From Methanomicrobiales archaeon (lineage in GTDB: Archaea > Halobacteriota > Methanomicrobia > Methanomicrobiales > JACTUA01), in assembly GCA_015660865.1 (NCBI GenBank), contig JACTUA010000001.1:62001-126000 (forward strand): 64,000 nucleotides of DNA. Direction: 5' to 3'. The notes beneath the pieces were generated by a model that worked only from the letters and a program-made list of their open reading frames with translations, did no database searches and was not told the DNA's origin. Positions 1 to 9,499 of this stretch are shown in pieces. A program made the position numbers and the translations under genes. Each line of letters begins with the position of its first letter. Position 1 is the stretch's first letter.

Positions 1-1260
1 GGGATCCCGACCCGGATCCTGGGGACGAGCCCCGATGCCATGGACATCGCCGAGGACCGGGACCGGTTCAGCGAGTTCCTGGACCGGCTCCGGATACCGA
101 GCCCGCCGAACAGCTCGGCCTACTCCGAGCAGGAGGCGTTCGCCATCGCAGAGCGGATCGGCTATCCGGTCCTCGTCAGGCCATCCTATGTCCTCGGCGG
201 GAGGGCCATGGAGATCGTCCACGACAGCGCGGAGCTCGCCACCTACATCAAGGAGGCGGTGCGGGTCTCCAAGAAGCACCCGGTCCTCATCGACCTCTTC
301 CTCCAGAACGCCGTGGAGATCGACGTCGATGCCGCCTGCGACGGCGAGGAGGTGCTTATCGGCGGGATCATGGAGCACATCGAAGAGGCCGGGGTCCACT
401 CAGGCGACTCGGCGTGCGTCATCCCGCCCCAGTCCCTCACCCCATCACAGATAGCACGGCTCGACGACTACACGAGGAGGATCGCCCTTGAACTCGGGGT
501 CGTGGGGCTCGTGAACATCCAGTACGCCATCAAGGACGACGTGGTCTATGTCCTCGAGGCAAACCCCCGGGCGAGCCGGACGGTCCCCTTCGTCTCGAAG
601 GCGACGGGCATCCCCCTCGCCAAGGTCGCCGCGAAGGTGATGATGGGGAGGAAGATCCGGGACATCGGCTACCGGGAGCGGGAGATCAGCCACGTCGCGG
701 TGAAGGAGGTGCTCCTTCCCTTCAACAAGCTCCCGGGCGTCGACACGGTGCTCGGCCCCGAGATGAAGTCCACGGGGGAGGTCATGGGGATCGACTATGA
801 TTTCGGAAGGGCGTACTACAAGGCATGCATCTCGGCGGACAACGAACTGCCCACCTCGGGGAATGTCTTCATCTCCATCTCGGCCGACCAGCGGGAGGAG
901 ATCGGGCCTATCGCGAGGCAGCTCGTCAAAATGGGCCTCTCGCTCTACGGGACCGACGGGACCGTCGCCTTCCTCCATGACGTGGGCGTCGAGGCACAGA
1001 TGGTGAGGAAGGTCCAGCAGGGCTCCCCGAACGTGATCGACATGATCCGGAACGGGGAGATCCGGCTCATCATCAACACCCCCCGGGACAAGCAGTCCCG
1101 ACAGGATCACTACCAGATCATGCGGACGGCGGTGGAGCTCGGGATCCCCTACATCACCACCACCCAGGCGGCAAAGGCCGCCGCAAACGCGATCGACGCC
1201 ATAAGGAAGGAGAAGATCACCATCGAGCCCCTGGGGCACTACATCGGAGTTGAACCATGA
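1..1260 (+). CDS. carB: Carbamoyl-phosphate synthase large subunit, C-terminal part (5' truncated by window)
   Basis: Makes carbamoyl phosphate from bicarbonate, ammonia and ATP for arginine and pyrimidine synthesis; cytosolic partner of CarA. The frame is open from the first base and begins inside the protein at [18 protein letters not shown], a motif at about residue 670 in roughly 1,070-residue family members, so some 60% of the protein lies upstream. The second ATP-grasp half is seen ([18 protein letters not shown], then [18 protein letters not shown]), followed by a C-terminal MGS-like allosteric domain containing [12 protein letters not shown]. The stop overlaps the argG start in an ATGA, so the two arginine-pathway genes are probably translationally coupled. 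Confidence 0.97.
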   Translation, partial: GIPTRILGTSPDAMDIAEDRDRFSEFLDRLRIPSPPNSSAYSEQEAFAIAERIGYPVLVRPSYVLGGRAMEIVHDSAELATYIKEAVRVSKKHPVLIDLFLQNAVEIDVDAACDGEEVLIGGIMEHIEEAGVHSGDSACVIPPQSLTPSQIARLDDYTRRIALELGVVGLVNIQYAIKDDVVYVLEANPRASRTVPFVSKATGIPLAKVAAKVMMGRKIRDIGYREREISHVAVKEVLLPFNKLPGVDTVLGPEMKSTGEVMGIDYDFGRAYYKACISADNELPTSGNVFISISADQREEIGPIARQLVKMGLSLYGTDGTVAFLHDVGVEAQMVRKVQQGSPNVIDMIRNGEIRLIINTPRDKQSRQDHYQIMRTAVELGIPYITTTQAAKAAANAIDAIRKEKITIEPLGHYIGVEP

Positions 1261-2444
1261 AGAAGGGAACGGTCGTGCTCGCCTTCTCGGGCGGGCTGGA
1301 CACCTCGGTCTGCATCCCCCTCCTGCGGGAGCGCTACGGCTACGAGCGGGTCGTCACGGTCGCCGTGGACGTGGGCCAGCCCGAGTCGGATATCCGCTCT
1401 GCCACCGAGAAGGGCAGGAGATTCGCCGATGCGCACTACACCATCGACGCAAAGGAGAGGTTCGTGGAGGAGTACGTCTTCCCTTCCATCCAGGCGAACG
1501 GGTCGTACGAGGGCTACCCACTGGGGACAGCCCTCGCCCGGCCCCTCATCGCCGAAGAGACCGTGGCGATCGCGAGGGCGAACGAGGCGAAGGCGGTTGC
1601 ACATGGTTGTACCGGGAAAGGGAATGACCAGCTGCGGTTTGACTTCATCATCCGTTCCGCCGGCCTCGAAGTCGTGGCACCGATACGTGAACTGAACCTC
1701 ACCCGCACCTGGGAGATCGAGTACGCCCGGAAGCACAAGATCCCTGTCACCGTGGCAAAGAAGAACCCGTACTCCGTGGACGAGAACTGCTGGAACCGTT
1801 CAATCGAGGGCGGGAGGCTGGAGGACCCGTCCTTCCACCCCCCCGAGTCTATCTACCGGTGGACCGTCAGACCGGAGAAGGCTCCGGATACGCCTGAGGA
1901 GCTGACGGTCTGCTTCGAGGCCGGTATCCCCGTGGCCCTCGACGGCGAGCGGATGAAGGGGATCGATCTCGTCCAGGAGATGAACCTCCGGGCAGGGAGG
2001 AACGGCGTCGGGCGAAACGATATGATCGAGGACCGGATCCTCGGCCTCAAGGCCCGCGAGATCTACGAGCACCCTGCGGCAACGGCCCTCATCACTGCCC
2101 ATGCCGACCTCGAGCACCTGGTCCTGACGAGGAACGAGCTCGCCTTCAAGAGGGGGGTGGATGACCGCTGGTCCGAGCTTGCGTACCAGGGGCTCGTCCA
2201 CGAACCCCTGTTTGCTGCGTTAAACGCTTTTATCAAGAAGACCCAGGAACGGGTGAACGGGACCGTGGACCTTGTCCTCTACCGGGGGTCGGTCCGGGTA
2301 GCGGGCCGTTCTTCGCCCGATGCCCTCTACTCGGGAGATATGGTCTCCTTCGACAGCATGAGCCTCGACCAGGGGCATGCCGAAGGGGTGTCCCGTTTCC
2401 ACGGGATCCAGGCCCAGATGTTAAAAAAGATGAAGGAGAGGTAG
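1257..2444 (+). CDS. argG: Argininosuccinate synthase
   Basis: Joins citrulline and aspartate with ATP to give argininosuccinate, the step after carbamoyl phosphate has been used by ornithine transcarbamylase. The 395-residue protein is full length. The N-terminal PP-loop is [17 protein letters not shown], and [13 protein letters not shown] and [15 protein letters not shown] are hallmark substrate-binding segments. The start overlaps the carB stop by 4 bases. Pairing with carB, rather than argH, suggests that this operon feeds the arginine branch. The 3' end nearly touches the convergent gene that ends at 2450. Confidence 0.98.
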   Translation: MKKGTVVLAFSGGLDTSVCIPLLRERYGYERVVTVAVDVGQPESDIRSATEKGRRFADAHYTIDAKERFVEEYVFPSIQANGSYEGYPLGTALARPLIAEETVAIARANEAKAVAHGCTGKGNDQLRFDFIIRSAGLEVVAPIRELNLTRTWEIEYARKHKIPVTVAKKNPYSVDENCWNRSIEGGRLEDPSFHPPESIYRWTVRPEKAPDTPEELTVCFEAGIPVALDGERMKGIDLVQEMNLRAGRNGVGRNDMIEDRILGLKAREIYEHPAATALITAHADLEHLVLTRNELAFKRGVDDRWSELAYQGLVHEPLFAALNAFIKKTQERVNGTVDLVLYRGSVRVAGRSSPDALYSGDMVSFDSMSLDQGHAEGVSRFHGIQAQMLKKMKER

Positions 2445-2449
2445 GGAGA

Positions 2450-2854
2450 TCAGGCGACCTTCTTCCCTGCCGAGGCACCCGGGGTGCACTCGAAGACCTC
2501 GGTGATCTTCATGACGAGGAGTGACTTCGCAGGATACTTCTCGTTCTTGGCCTTGATCATCTTCTTCACCTTCTCGTAGTCGTCCCCTGCTGTCTTCACC
2601 TCCACCGTCCCCTTCACCTGGAAGCACTTCTTTGTCTCGGGGTCCCAGAAGTGGATCGCCATCTTCGGGTTCTCCTTCACGTTCGCGAGCGTCTTCACCA
2701 TGTAGTTGTCCCCGAGCCAGATTGTATCGTCGGAGACGATCTGGACAAAGGCGATGGGGGCGACATTCGGGACACCGCCCTTCGACGCCGTTGCCACGGG
2801 GAAGATCTTGTTCTTCCCGAAGACGGCCTTCATCTCATCGGTCAGCTTCGCCAT
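2450..2854 (-). CDS. Pyridoxamine 5'-phosphate oxidase-like (split-barrel flavin-binding) protein
   Basis: A 134-residue protein of the FMN-binding split-barrel superfamily. Visible features are the N-terminal strand pattern FPVATASKGGVPNVAPIAFV, the segment TIWLGDNYMVKTLANVKENP and a beta strand with MAIHFWDPETKKCFQVKG. In this superfamily these regions bind FMN or F420; the substrate cannot be read from sequence. The start at 2854 is preferred over 2872 because GAGGT stands 6 bases upstream of it, within the longer frame. A TATA-like box lies about 75 bases upstream. It stands alone, convergent with argG. Confidence 0.8.
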   Translation of the reverse strand: MAKLTDEMKAVFGKNKIFPVATASKGGVPNVAPIAFVQIVSDDTIWLGDNYMVKTLANVKENPKMAIHFWDPETKKCFQVKGTVEVKTAGDDYEKVKKMIKAKNEKYPAKSLLVMKITEVFECTPGASAGKKVA

Positions 2855-2929
2855 ACCTAGTACCTCACGCATCTCGCGAGACCCTCGGATCCTTCGGCTC
2901 GCGGAATAGTATGCCCTCTCCCCTTTGTT

Positions 2930-2939
2930 CTATATATGG
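2930..2939 (-). promoter_or_regulatory. TATA box for the split-barrel flavoprotein gene
   Basis: On the minus strand this reads CCATATATAG. It is the only AT-rich stretch between the two minus-strand genes and would place the transcript start near 2905-2912, giving a leader of about 50 bases with a GAGGT ribosome-binding site. Confidence 0.5.
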
Positions 2940-2993
2940 ATATTGGATGGCGCCCGGAGGAACCCTGCACCAGGCGGGGCCCTGAACACCCTG

Positions 2994-3929
2994 TTATGGT
3001 CCGATCTCCAGGTCAGGGACCCCGATCCCCATCCGTTCCGCCACCAGCAGGTAATATGCGGCAAGGCCTTTCCACTCACCCCATGCACCGGCGATACGCC
3101 GTGCTTCGGCGGTGTCGATCCTGGACGCCTTCGAGTAATACCGGGAGATCGACCTGCGGATACCGAGATCGTCAGCGGGAAGGGCGTCGAGGCGCGAGAG
3201 CCCCCTGAGGGCCGCGAGCTCGGCCGTCCAGACACCCACACCCCTCAGGGCGGAGAACTCCCGGACGATGTTCTCGGTGTTCTCTGCAGGTCCGTGGGTC
3301 TCAAGGTCCAGCGTCCCCTCCCGGATCTGGCGGGCGATCCCGAGGATATACTCCGCCTTCTTCAGGGAGAGCCCGCAGGCCCTGAGTTCATCAGGGGAGG
3401 CATCCGCAAGGTGCCCGGGTGTCGGGAAGGCATAATATTCCCTGCCTTCCCATTCGAGGGTGTCCCCGAAGGTGCGGGTAACCCTCTTCTCGATGCTGTG
3501 GGCAGCGGTGAGGGAGATCTGCTGCTCGATGATGGAGTCGACGAGGGCCTCGAAGACCGTCATGGTCCTCGGGGGCTTCAGTCCCCGGAGGCGCCGGGCG
3601 ATGGCAGACATGACAGGATCGTCCTTCACGGCTGTGATGAAAGGGGAGAGATCCAGGTCGAGGTTGAAGATCCTTGCAATTATCTCTCCCGCTTCCCGGG
3701 CCATCTCTCCGGCGACAGATCCGGGTTCGAGGCGGAGGTGTACCTCCGGATGGTCTCCCGACCCCCCGCTTGTCACCTCGGCGAAAAGGAGAGCCCCGGA
3801 GACCCGTGTGACCTGCCGGAAGATGCCGTCGGAGTAGGAGCGAATCTGCGGGTCGCCACCTGCGAAGATGGATGCCGAGAGGTCGAAATTGAAGGGGGGG
3901 ACCGGGTTCAGGACGAGGGTCCCATCCAT
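2994..3929 (-). CDS. AlkA-type DNA glycosylase (HhH-GPD superfamily)
   Basis: Probable base-excision repair enzyme that removes alkylated (or oxidised) bases. The 311-residue protein has an N-terminal AlkA/OGG-like beta domain (about residues 1-80) and an HhH-GPD domain. Helix-hairpin-helix LRGVGVWTAELAALRGL is followed by ALPADDLGIRRSI, whose Asp matches the AlkA catalytic Asp position. VDSIIEQQISLTAAHSI is the usual helix before it. No C-terminal Fe-S Cys cluster is seen. A start at 3989, overlapping the upstream stop as ATGA, would add 20 residues and cannot be excluded; 3929 has a purine-rich AGGAAAGGGG upstream and gives the better domain fit. Confidence 0.85.
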   Translation of the reverse strand: MDGTLVLNPVPPFNFDLSASIFAGGDPQIRSYSDGIFRQVTRVSGALLFAEVTSGGSGDHPEVHLRLEPGSVAGEMAREAGEIIARIFNLDLDLSPFITAVKDDPVMSAIARRLRGLKPPRTMTVFEALVDSIIEQQISLTAAHSIEKRVTRTFGDTLEWEGREYYAFPTPGHLADASPDELRACGLSLKKAEYILGIARQIREGTLDLETHGPAENTENIVREFSALRGVGVWTAELAALRGLSRLDALPADDLGIRRSISRYYSKASRIDTAEARRIAGAWGEWKGLAAYYLLVAERMGIGVPDLEIGP

Positions 3930-3985
3930 CGCCCCTTTCCTGTGGCGGGCACGAGGACGGGTGGTTCCCGATCCTCCCGCTTCTG

Positions 3986-5203
3986 TCATACACCCGATGC
4001 CATAAGAAGCCCTGCGAACCATGCCACCATGTTGTGGAGGCCTGTCGAGATGACGACGACCGGATCGATCCCGAGGACAGGGAAGAGGAAGATGAAGTAG
4101 AGGAGCGTGCCCAGCATGCTCCCGATGTTCGCGACTGCCGCGATCAGGACCACCTTGAAGAGCGGGATCCGGGCCATATCCGTGAGGGTCTCGGCCTCGT
4201 AGATCTTCCGGAAGTCCGTGACCGCGGGGCTCCGCACCTTTGCCTCGACGGCGGCCGCGATCCACCCGACGTGGAGAAGGGGATTCAGGGACGTCATCCA
4301 GGCGACCCCGAAGCAGGTGAGGGCCGAGTACGGGTGGCCCCCCGCAGCGAGGGTGAAGGCCCCCGCGAGCACGCCGTGGATGACGACCCAGAAGAGGAAC
4401 GCGTAGAGGAGGGTGTTCAGGCCCACCCCCGAGAAGCCGATTGCCGCCAGGAGGAGGAGGAAGAGGGCGGTAACGGCGAAACCGAAGACAGTCCCCCAAG
4501 GGAAGCTCTTCGGCTGGCGGGTCAGGGACTCAAACGGCGGGAGGGTCTCGGGTGCATCGAGGTATCGCTTGATACCGTTCACGTGCCCCGCCCCGACGAC
4601 TGCGAGGATCCTTCCTGCGTCCTGCTCTTTCAGCCGGACCAGGTTATGGGCGATGAAGGCATCACGCTCGTCGATGAGCGACCGGGCACCTTCGGGTGAG
4701 AACTTCCTGAACTCCTCCATCACCATGTCGATGACCGACTGGTCCTTCATCGATTCGATATCGACCTTCTCCAGCTCGTCCACCTCGGCGATGGAGATGA
4801 CGAGGGCGAAGAACATCTTAATCTTCCCGATGACCCCGAGGGACTGCCAGAACCGGAGGAGGGTGAGCCGGATGTCCCGGTCCACGAGCGAGACCGGAAG
4901 ACCACGCTGCTCCGCCTCCGCAATCGCGGCCTTCATCTCGGCGCCCGGCTCCACCCCCACGTCAATCCCTATCTTCCGCTGGAGGTAGGAGAGGATCCAC
5001 TGGATCAGGAGCTGGTTGAAGTTCCTGACCTCCAGCACCTCGGCAACGGTGGGCTCCTTCGTATCCTTCCTCATGGCCTGGAAGCGTCCGAGGTCCAGCT
5101 CCACCGCGACGATATTCGGCTGGAACTCGTCGATGGCCTTTTTGACGTCCTCCACGCTCTGCGCCGAGACGTGAGCTGTTCCGACGATACGGATCTCTGA
5201 CAA
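3986..5203 (-). CDS. TraB/PrgY-family membrane protein
   Basis: A 405-residue protein with an N-terminal TraB domain (about residues 1-230: IRIVGTAHVSAQSVEDV, VAVELDLGRFQAM, AVVGAGHVNGIKRYL) and a C-terminal membrane domain with about five hydrophobic helices (from about residue 235). TraB/PrgY proteins are linked to pheromone shutdown in enterococci, and the conserved GTAHVS and GxxH motifs hint at a metallohydrolase fold; the archaeal role is unknown. The start is TTG, preceded by GGTGGGG at good spacing. It may be co-transcribed with the downstream glycosylase. Confidence 0.85.
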   Translation of the reverse strand: MSEIRIVGTAHVSAQSVEDVKKAIDEFQPNIVAVELDLGRFQAMRKDTKEPTVAEVLEVRNFNQLLIQWILSYLQRKIGIDVGVEPGAEMKAAIAEAEQRGLPVSLVDRDIRLTLLRFWQSLGVIGKIKMFFALVISIAEVDELEKVDIESMKDQSVIDMVMEEFRKFSPEGARSLIDERDAFIAHNLVRLKEQDAGRILAVVGAGHVNGIKRYLDAPETLPPFESLTRQPKSFPWGTVFGFAVTALFLLLLAAIGFSGVGLNTLLYAFLFWVVIHGVLAGAFTLAAGGHPYSALTCFGVAWMTSLNPLLHVGWIAAAVEAKVRSPAVTDFRKIYEAETLTDMARIPLFKVVLIAAVANIGSMLGTLLYFIFLFPVLGIDPVVVISTGLHNMVAWFAGLLMASGV

Positions 5204-5283
5204 TGAACCCCACCGGTGATACTTAGCTTAGAAGATGGATGGTGATGGGATTTATAGGCGACGGGGGTGAGGAAGGAATGAAT

Positions 5284-7083
5284 CTAAATTTGATCTAGCA
5301 AAACTTTGAAAATAACTTTTTCCTTTTCATCAGGAATTCGTGTATCGTACTCCCTGATTTCTTTTGAAAAAATGCTTGCATAATCTTTTTTAATTTCTTT
5401 CAAAGAGACAACTGCGAGATTAGAGACTTCCTTCGCCTGCGAGTTTTTTATCTCATTTCGAGAGATATAGAGATAGATACTAATTAATGATCTGATGAAT
5501 TGTTGAATAGCACCTTTAAGATCGTTACTTCGATCCATAGAGAACGTAAATGCGCATAAATTCTTAAAAAATCTGATAATCGACGAAGTTGTTTCTGATA
5601 ACTCATTATCAATTGACCTCAATAATATATGCTCCAATTCCTCAATAGTAATTTTTAGGTTATACTCGAGTCCCAAATCTGCGAAAGCTAATCCTAATCC
5701 AACCAAAGCATCTGCTGCTTCGCGAGAACCTCTGTCAAAACCATTTATTTTATCGCCTAGATGAGCCGCGGAATAGCCCAATGCTCCGATTTCATCAATA
5801 CTAATATTTGAATTATTATTCTTCTCTCGGTTTAGTCGTAGCACAGCAATATGTTTTAAAGAAATTATTGGATCGCAAATTGCAAACCTGTCTTCACTAA
5901 GCCTCGTCTTATCAGCGAATTCTATGATATTTTCCCCGATCTTAAATATTAAAGTTGCAACATAGTCTCTCATATCCTCTGATTCAGAAGACCAAGTTAT
6001 CTCATCTATCCTCTCTAATTTGTTAATTGAGGAAGATGTGACATTTCGCATCCTTTTCTCAGCCGCTTCAGAACCGAGAAGAGAAAGAGCTTCCTCAACA
6101 AAGTAGATGATATCTTTGGTTTTCCTTTCGACTGAATACTCTCCAATTGTTGTTAAAGCGTGGATAGATGTAATAGCGGACCAATTATCCATCCTTTCGA
6201 TTCCCTTCTTGCCAAAATGTTCCAAGACATCTATTATGAGTTTTCCTGAATCCTTGTCGTATTTATCAAGGGTTAGCAAACCGCTCCGTTTTAGATTTTC
6301 ACAAAAACGACTAGAAATATTGTTTTTAAGATTTGTTTCTTTATTACCAACCATTTCTTCATCGATTCTTTGAGAGAGTATTTTTAAACCACTTTTTAAC
6401 GTGAAAATATCGTAATTCAATATCGAATCATGGATTATGTCGAATACAGGCTGTAATGGATCATCCAAATACCAATCGTCATAATCACGTTCATCAGCGA
6501 AAGAATCAAACTTGATATTTCGTGTTAATTTCGTGAGAATTGTATCAATTCTCAAAAGATTAATCGTATTCGAAAAATAAGGAGGGAGAATAACGAAGGT
6601 GAAAACACCTAGTAAATATCCTTGAGCAATCAGAAAACCCAAATATTCTTTAATGAAGGGATCTTCTTTAATTTCGCTTAAGATTAAAAATCCATATATG
6701 AGTGAGAAAACATAGAAAATTAATAATACCCACATATCAGGGTCTTTCTTAAAAACCTCGATAACTCTAAATGAATATTTCGAGGCTGTGATCTGAACCG
6801 CAACTAGTGTCAATGAAATAACAATTGAGAGAATTGCGGCTTGAGATTGAACCAAGGCACTTAAAAAATATCGCGCGGTGTCTAGATCAGCATTGTAAAA
6901 ATTAAATTTCATGAATATAAGATTCCCAAAGATCAAGGTGATTAATAAAATTCCAAAATAAATAAGAATTCTACTGATTCGCGGATGAATTCCTCCCCAT
7001 TTGTGAATCTTTTGTCTGAAAACAATGGGCTTTTGTCTCTTTGGCTGAATTTGTTCTATTGTTGGTAATTCTTGATCAGCCAT
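5284..7083 (-). CDS. AT-rich DUF2254-like predicted membrane protein
   Basis: A 599-residue protein. Four hydrophobic segments are clear near residues 38-58, 72-98, 113-133 and 144-166; the rest is a long soluble region of mixed helices. The second and third helices with the intervening LVAVQITASKYSFRVIEVF resemble the DUF2254 membrane domain. No function is known to me. Base composition is very different from its surroundings: AAA, ATT and TTA codons dominate, against GC-ending codons in all flanking genes, and the flanks are AT-rich too. This points to recent horizontal transfer. No transposase, integrase or target repeat is visible at its borders. Confidence 0.75.
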   Translation of the reverse strand: MADQELPTIEQIQPKRQKPIVFRQKIHKWGGIHPRISRILIYFGILLITLIFGNLIFMKFNFYNADLDTARYFLSALVQSQAAILSIVISLTLVAVQITASKYSFRVIEVFKKDPDMWVLLIFYVFSLIYGFLILSEIKEDPFIKEYLGFLIAQGYLLGVFTFVILPPYFSNTINLLRIDTILTKLTRNIKFDSFADERDYDDWYLDDPLQPVFDIIHDSILNYDIFTLKSGLKILSQRIDEEMVGNKETNLKNNISSRFCENLKRSGLLTLDKYDKDSGKLIIDVLEHFGKKGIERMDNWSAITSIHALTTIGEYSVERKTKDIIYFVEEALSLLGSEAAEKRMRNVTSSSINKLERIDEITWSSESEDMRDYVATLIFKIGENIIEFADKTRLSEDRFAICDPIISLKHIAVLRLNREKNNNSNISIDEIGALGYSAAHLGDKINGFDRGSREAADALVGLGLAFADLGLEYNLKITIEELEHILLRSIDNELSETTSSIIRFFKNLCAFTFSMDRSNDLKGAIQQFIRSLISIYLYISRNEIKNSQAKEVSNLAVVSLKEIKKDYASIFSKEIREYDTRIPDEKEKVIFKVLLDQI

Positions 7084-7166
7084 ATACGAATATTGATTGG
7101 TCTCTCTAGAAAAACTTGTTTAAGGTCAGTTATTCTCAATATCACTTTTCATTCGATATTTTTTTC

Positions 7167-8168
7167 TCAAAACCACCGGTCCAGCGTCTTCTGCCCGGCA
7201 GTCAGCTTCACCTTGTCCAGCGCCGAGTTCACCCGTTCCTTTGAGAAATCATACCCGTCGCAGAGCATGGTCCACACCCCGTCGGCATTCACCGGTTTCC
7301 AGGTGAGCTGATAATCTTCCGTAACGGGCGGCTTCAGGAAGAACTCAATCACCGGCTTCGGGTCGAAGCCGGGTAATTTCTCGCGGAGCGTCTCCTCATA
7401 CTTTCCGTCGCTCACGATCTGGATCGCCTTCTTCGGGCCGATCCCCCTGATTCCTTCGTTGAAATCCGTCCCCACGAGGACCCCTATCTCGATGAGCTGC
7501 TCCCTCGTCAGGTGCAGGCCGTCGAGGACATCCTTGAGGAGCAACTTCTCCGGGGTCACCGTGATGGTCCTCCCCCGCACCTTCCGCTTGCCAGAGACCG
7601 TGAGGTTCCGGACAAGAACAGGGGCCCCGAAGAGGAGGAGGTCATAGTCCTGTGAGACCGCGTAGGTGGCGTTCCCCTTCGCCACCATGTAGGCGGCCTG
7701 CGCCTCTCCCTCGGACGGGGCCTGGACCCAGGGGATGCCGAGGAGGCCCAGCAGCTCCTTGCTGGAGGAGACGACGAACTCGTCCACCCGGGAGGAGGCC
7801 TGGGCATGCTTCCGGGCCTCCGCCACCTCGCCCTTCGCGAGCGCCGCCTGCCACTTTACCCCCGCCGCGAGGCGGATCTCCTTCCTCTCCGCGATGGTCC
7901 CGGCCTTGAACTCGGGCGGGACGCCATCGAAGACAAAGATCGGGCGGATGCCGAGCTCGAGGAAGTTGAGTACCCGGAAGAGGATGCCGGAGAGGTGGGA
8001 GGTGACCCGCCCCCGGGAGTCCATGAGGGGCGTCCCGTCGGGCTGCCGGATGATGGAGAGGAACTGGTAAAGGGCGTTGTGGGCGTCCACCGCTGCAACC
8101 CCGGTGAGGGTCTCCCAGCCCACCGTCTTTTTGTACTCCAGGAGGATATCACGGATATCGACGCCCAC
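7167..8168 (-). CDS. fen: Flap endonuclease 1
   Basis: Structure-specific nuclease that removes 5' flaps during Okazaki fragment maturation and repair. The 333-residue protein shows the N-terminal domain (MGVDIRDIL, AAVDAHNALYQFL, FVFDGVPPEFK), the internal nuclease domain (QAPSEGEAQAAYM, AVSQDYDLLLFGAP), a helix-hairpin-helix region GTDFNEGIRGIGPKKA and a C-terminal PCNA-binding box QKTLDRWF. The catalytic carboxylates in these motifs are all present. It reads toward the AT-rich gene and ends 83 bases before it. Confidence 0.97.
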   Translation of the reverse strand: MGVDIRDILLEYKKTVGWETLTGVAAVDAHNALYQFLSIIRQPDGTPLMDSRGRVTSHLSGILFRVLNFLELGIRPIFVFDGVPPEFKAGTIAERKEIRLAAGVKWQAALAKGEVAEARKHAQASSRVDEFVVSSSKELLGLLGIPWVQAPSEGEAQAAYMVAKGNATYAVSQDYDLLLFGAPVLVRNLTVSGKRKVRGRTITVTPEKLLLKDVLDGLHLTREQLIEIGVLVGTDFNEGIRGIGPKKAIQIVSDGKYEETLREKLPGFDPKPVIEFFLKPPVTEDYQLTWKPVNADGVWTMLCDGYDFSKERVNSALDKVKLTAGQKTLDRWF

Positions 8169-8203
8169 GGGTCAGCCCCCCTGTTCTCGATCGACCCTTG
8201 CTT

Positions 8204-8518
8204 TCAGCGGTACATCCGCTTCGAGAGCTCCTGGATGACGCCGTTGACATGGTCGACGGTGCTGTCGTACTTCCTGGCCATCCCTGTCGAGATCTCCTCG
8301 AGGTTCACCCGGATGGTCCGCTCGCGCGAGACGACACTCGCATCGAGCCGCTGGATCTTCCTCCCCATGGAGAGGAAGAGGCCCGCGATGGAGAGCATCA
8401 TGAGGGTCGCGGCAGAGGCGATGACCACGTCCTGCCAGAGGCGCATCACGAGGACAAGGGTGGAGATGACGAGGATGAGGGTGAGTGCGACATCCAGACT
8501 GGAACTTCGGATCTCCAT
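8204..8518 (-). CDS. Small membrane protein with cytoplasmic coiled coil
   Basis: A 104-residue protein that I do not recognise. Two transmembrane helices (about residues 9-26 and 31-51) are joined by a very short turn. A charged helical tail (RKIQRLDASVVSRERTIRVNLEEISTG and on) follows, with heptad-like spacing. It is transcribed divergently from the presenilin-like protease over a shared AT box, so a functional link is possible but unproven. It ends 35 bases before the fen start and may be co-transcribed with fen. Confidence 0.7.
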   Translation of the reverse strand: MEIRSSSLDVALTLILVISTLVLVMRLWQDVVIASAATLMMLSIAGLFLSMGRKIQRLDASVVSRERTIRVNLEEISTGMARKYDSTVDHVNGVIQELSKRMYR

Positions 8519-8540
8519 GCTTTTAGATGTTGAAGTCCCA

Positions 8541-8552
8541 TTATTTAAAATA
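8541..8552. promoter_or_regulatory. Shared AT box between divergent membrane-protein genes
   Basis: TTATTTAAAATA, the only AT-rich stretch of the 63-base gap. Read on the plus strand, it lies about 35 bases before the presenilin-like start. Read on the minus strand, it lies about 28 bases before the small membrane protein start, which fits a leaderless minus-strand transcript. Confidence 0.5.
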
Positions 8553-8581
8553 CCCCTGAGGAAACCTGTGAGCTGGATACC

Positions 8582-9499
8582 ATGGACCTGAAGAACTACC
8601 TCCCCCTGGTCGCCATGCCCGGGATGCTCGTTGTCGTCGAGATCATCGCCCTCTTCCTCTCCCGGCCCCTCCAGGAAGCAGGGGTGTCCGCCTTACCCTA
8701 CTCCCCCGACAACCCGCTGAACGTGGTGGTCTTCCTCGCCATGCTCCTCGTCTTCACAATCTTCATCCTCGTCCTCATCCGGTTCGGGGTGAAGTCCCTC
8801 CTCTCCGCGATCATCGCCCTCTCCCTCTTCTTCACCTTTTACTACATCTTCGCATCCCTCGCCCTCGCCCTGGCCGGGGAGACCGACCTCGCGGGGCTCG
8901 CGACCATCGTGCTCTCTATCGGGGCCACCGTGGTTCTCTACAAGTACCCGGAATGGTACGTCATCGATACCCTGGGCATCCTCCTCTGCGCGGGGGTCGC
9001 GTCCATCTTCGGGATCGCCATCGGGATCATCCCGGCCATCCTCCTCCTCGTCCTCCTCGCCGCGTACGACTATATCTCGGTCTATCGCACGAAGCACATG
9101 ATCACCCTCGCCGAGGGGGTGCTCTCCCTGAAGGCGCCCATCCTCTTCGTCATCCCCAAGCGCAGGGATTACTCCTTCATAAAAGAGGGTCTTGCCATCA
9201 AGGGAGAGGACGGGGAGCCGAAGGAACGGGGTGCCTTTATCATCGGGATGGGGGACATGATCATGCCGACCATTCTCGTCGTCTCGGCGAATGTCTTCCT
9301 CAGGGTCCCGGGCTGGGCCTTCTCGCCCCCTGCGATCGGGGCGATCGCGGGCTCCGTTGTCGGCCTCGCCGTCCTCCTGACCGCCGTGAAGCAGGGGAAG
9401 CCACAGGCGGGCCTCCCGCCCCTGAACGCAGGTACCATCACCGGCTTTCTGATCGGTTGCGCCCTCGCCGGGGCGTGGGGCTGGGTCCCTTTATTTTGA
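8582..9499 (+). CDS. Presenilin-like intramembrane aspartyl protease (PSH, family A22)
   Basis: A 305-residue polytopic protein with about nine hydrophobic helices. The two catalytic aspartates are seen as YD at residue 163 (LAAYDYISVY) and GxGD at residue 225 (IIGMGDMIMP). The C-terminal PAL signature appears as PPL (residues 279-281), a variant worth noting. Family members cleave helices within the membrane; a homologue from Methanoculleus marisnigri has a known structure, which supports the suggested taxonomic order. Natural archaeal substrates are not established. The last 62 bases overlap the convergent NOG1 gene. Confidence 0.93.
   Translation: MDLKNYLPLVAMPGMLVVVEIIALFLSRPLQEAGVSALPYSPDNPLNVVVFLAMLLVFTIFILVLIRFGVKSLLSAIIALSLFFTFYYIFASLALALAGETDLAGLATIVLSIGATVVLYKYPEWYVIDTLGILLCAGVASIFGIAIGIIPAILLLVLLAAYDYISVYRTKHMITLAEGVLSLKAPILFVIPKRRDYSFIKEGLAIKGEDGEPKERGAFIIGMGDMIMPTILVVSANVFLRVPGWAFSPPAIGAIAGSVVGLAVLLTAVKQGKPQAGLPPLNAGTITGFLIGCALAGAWGWVPLF

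Noticed and set aside
2925-4100. Plus-strand open frame opposite the AlkA-type glycosylase
   Set aside because: No recognisable domain; it is explained by codon bias of the minus-strand gene with HhH-GPD motifs.
5284-7083. Insertion sequence or integrated element
   Set aside because: Despite the foreign composition, no transposase, integrase, terminal inverted repeat or target duplication could be found around the gene.
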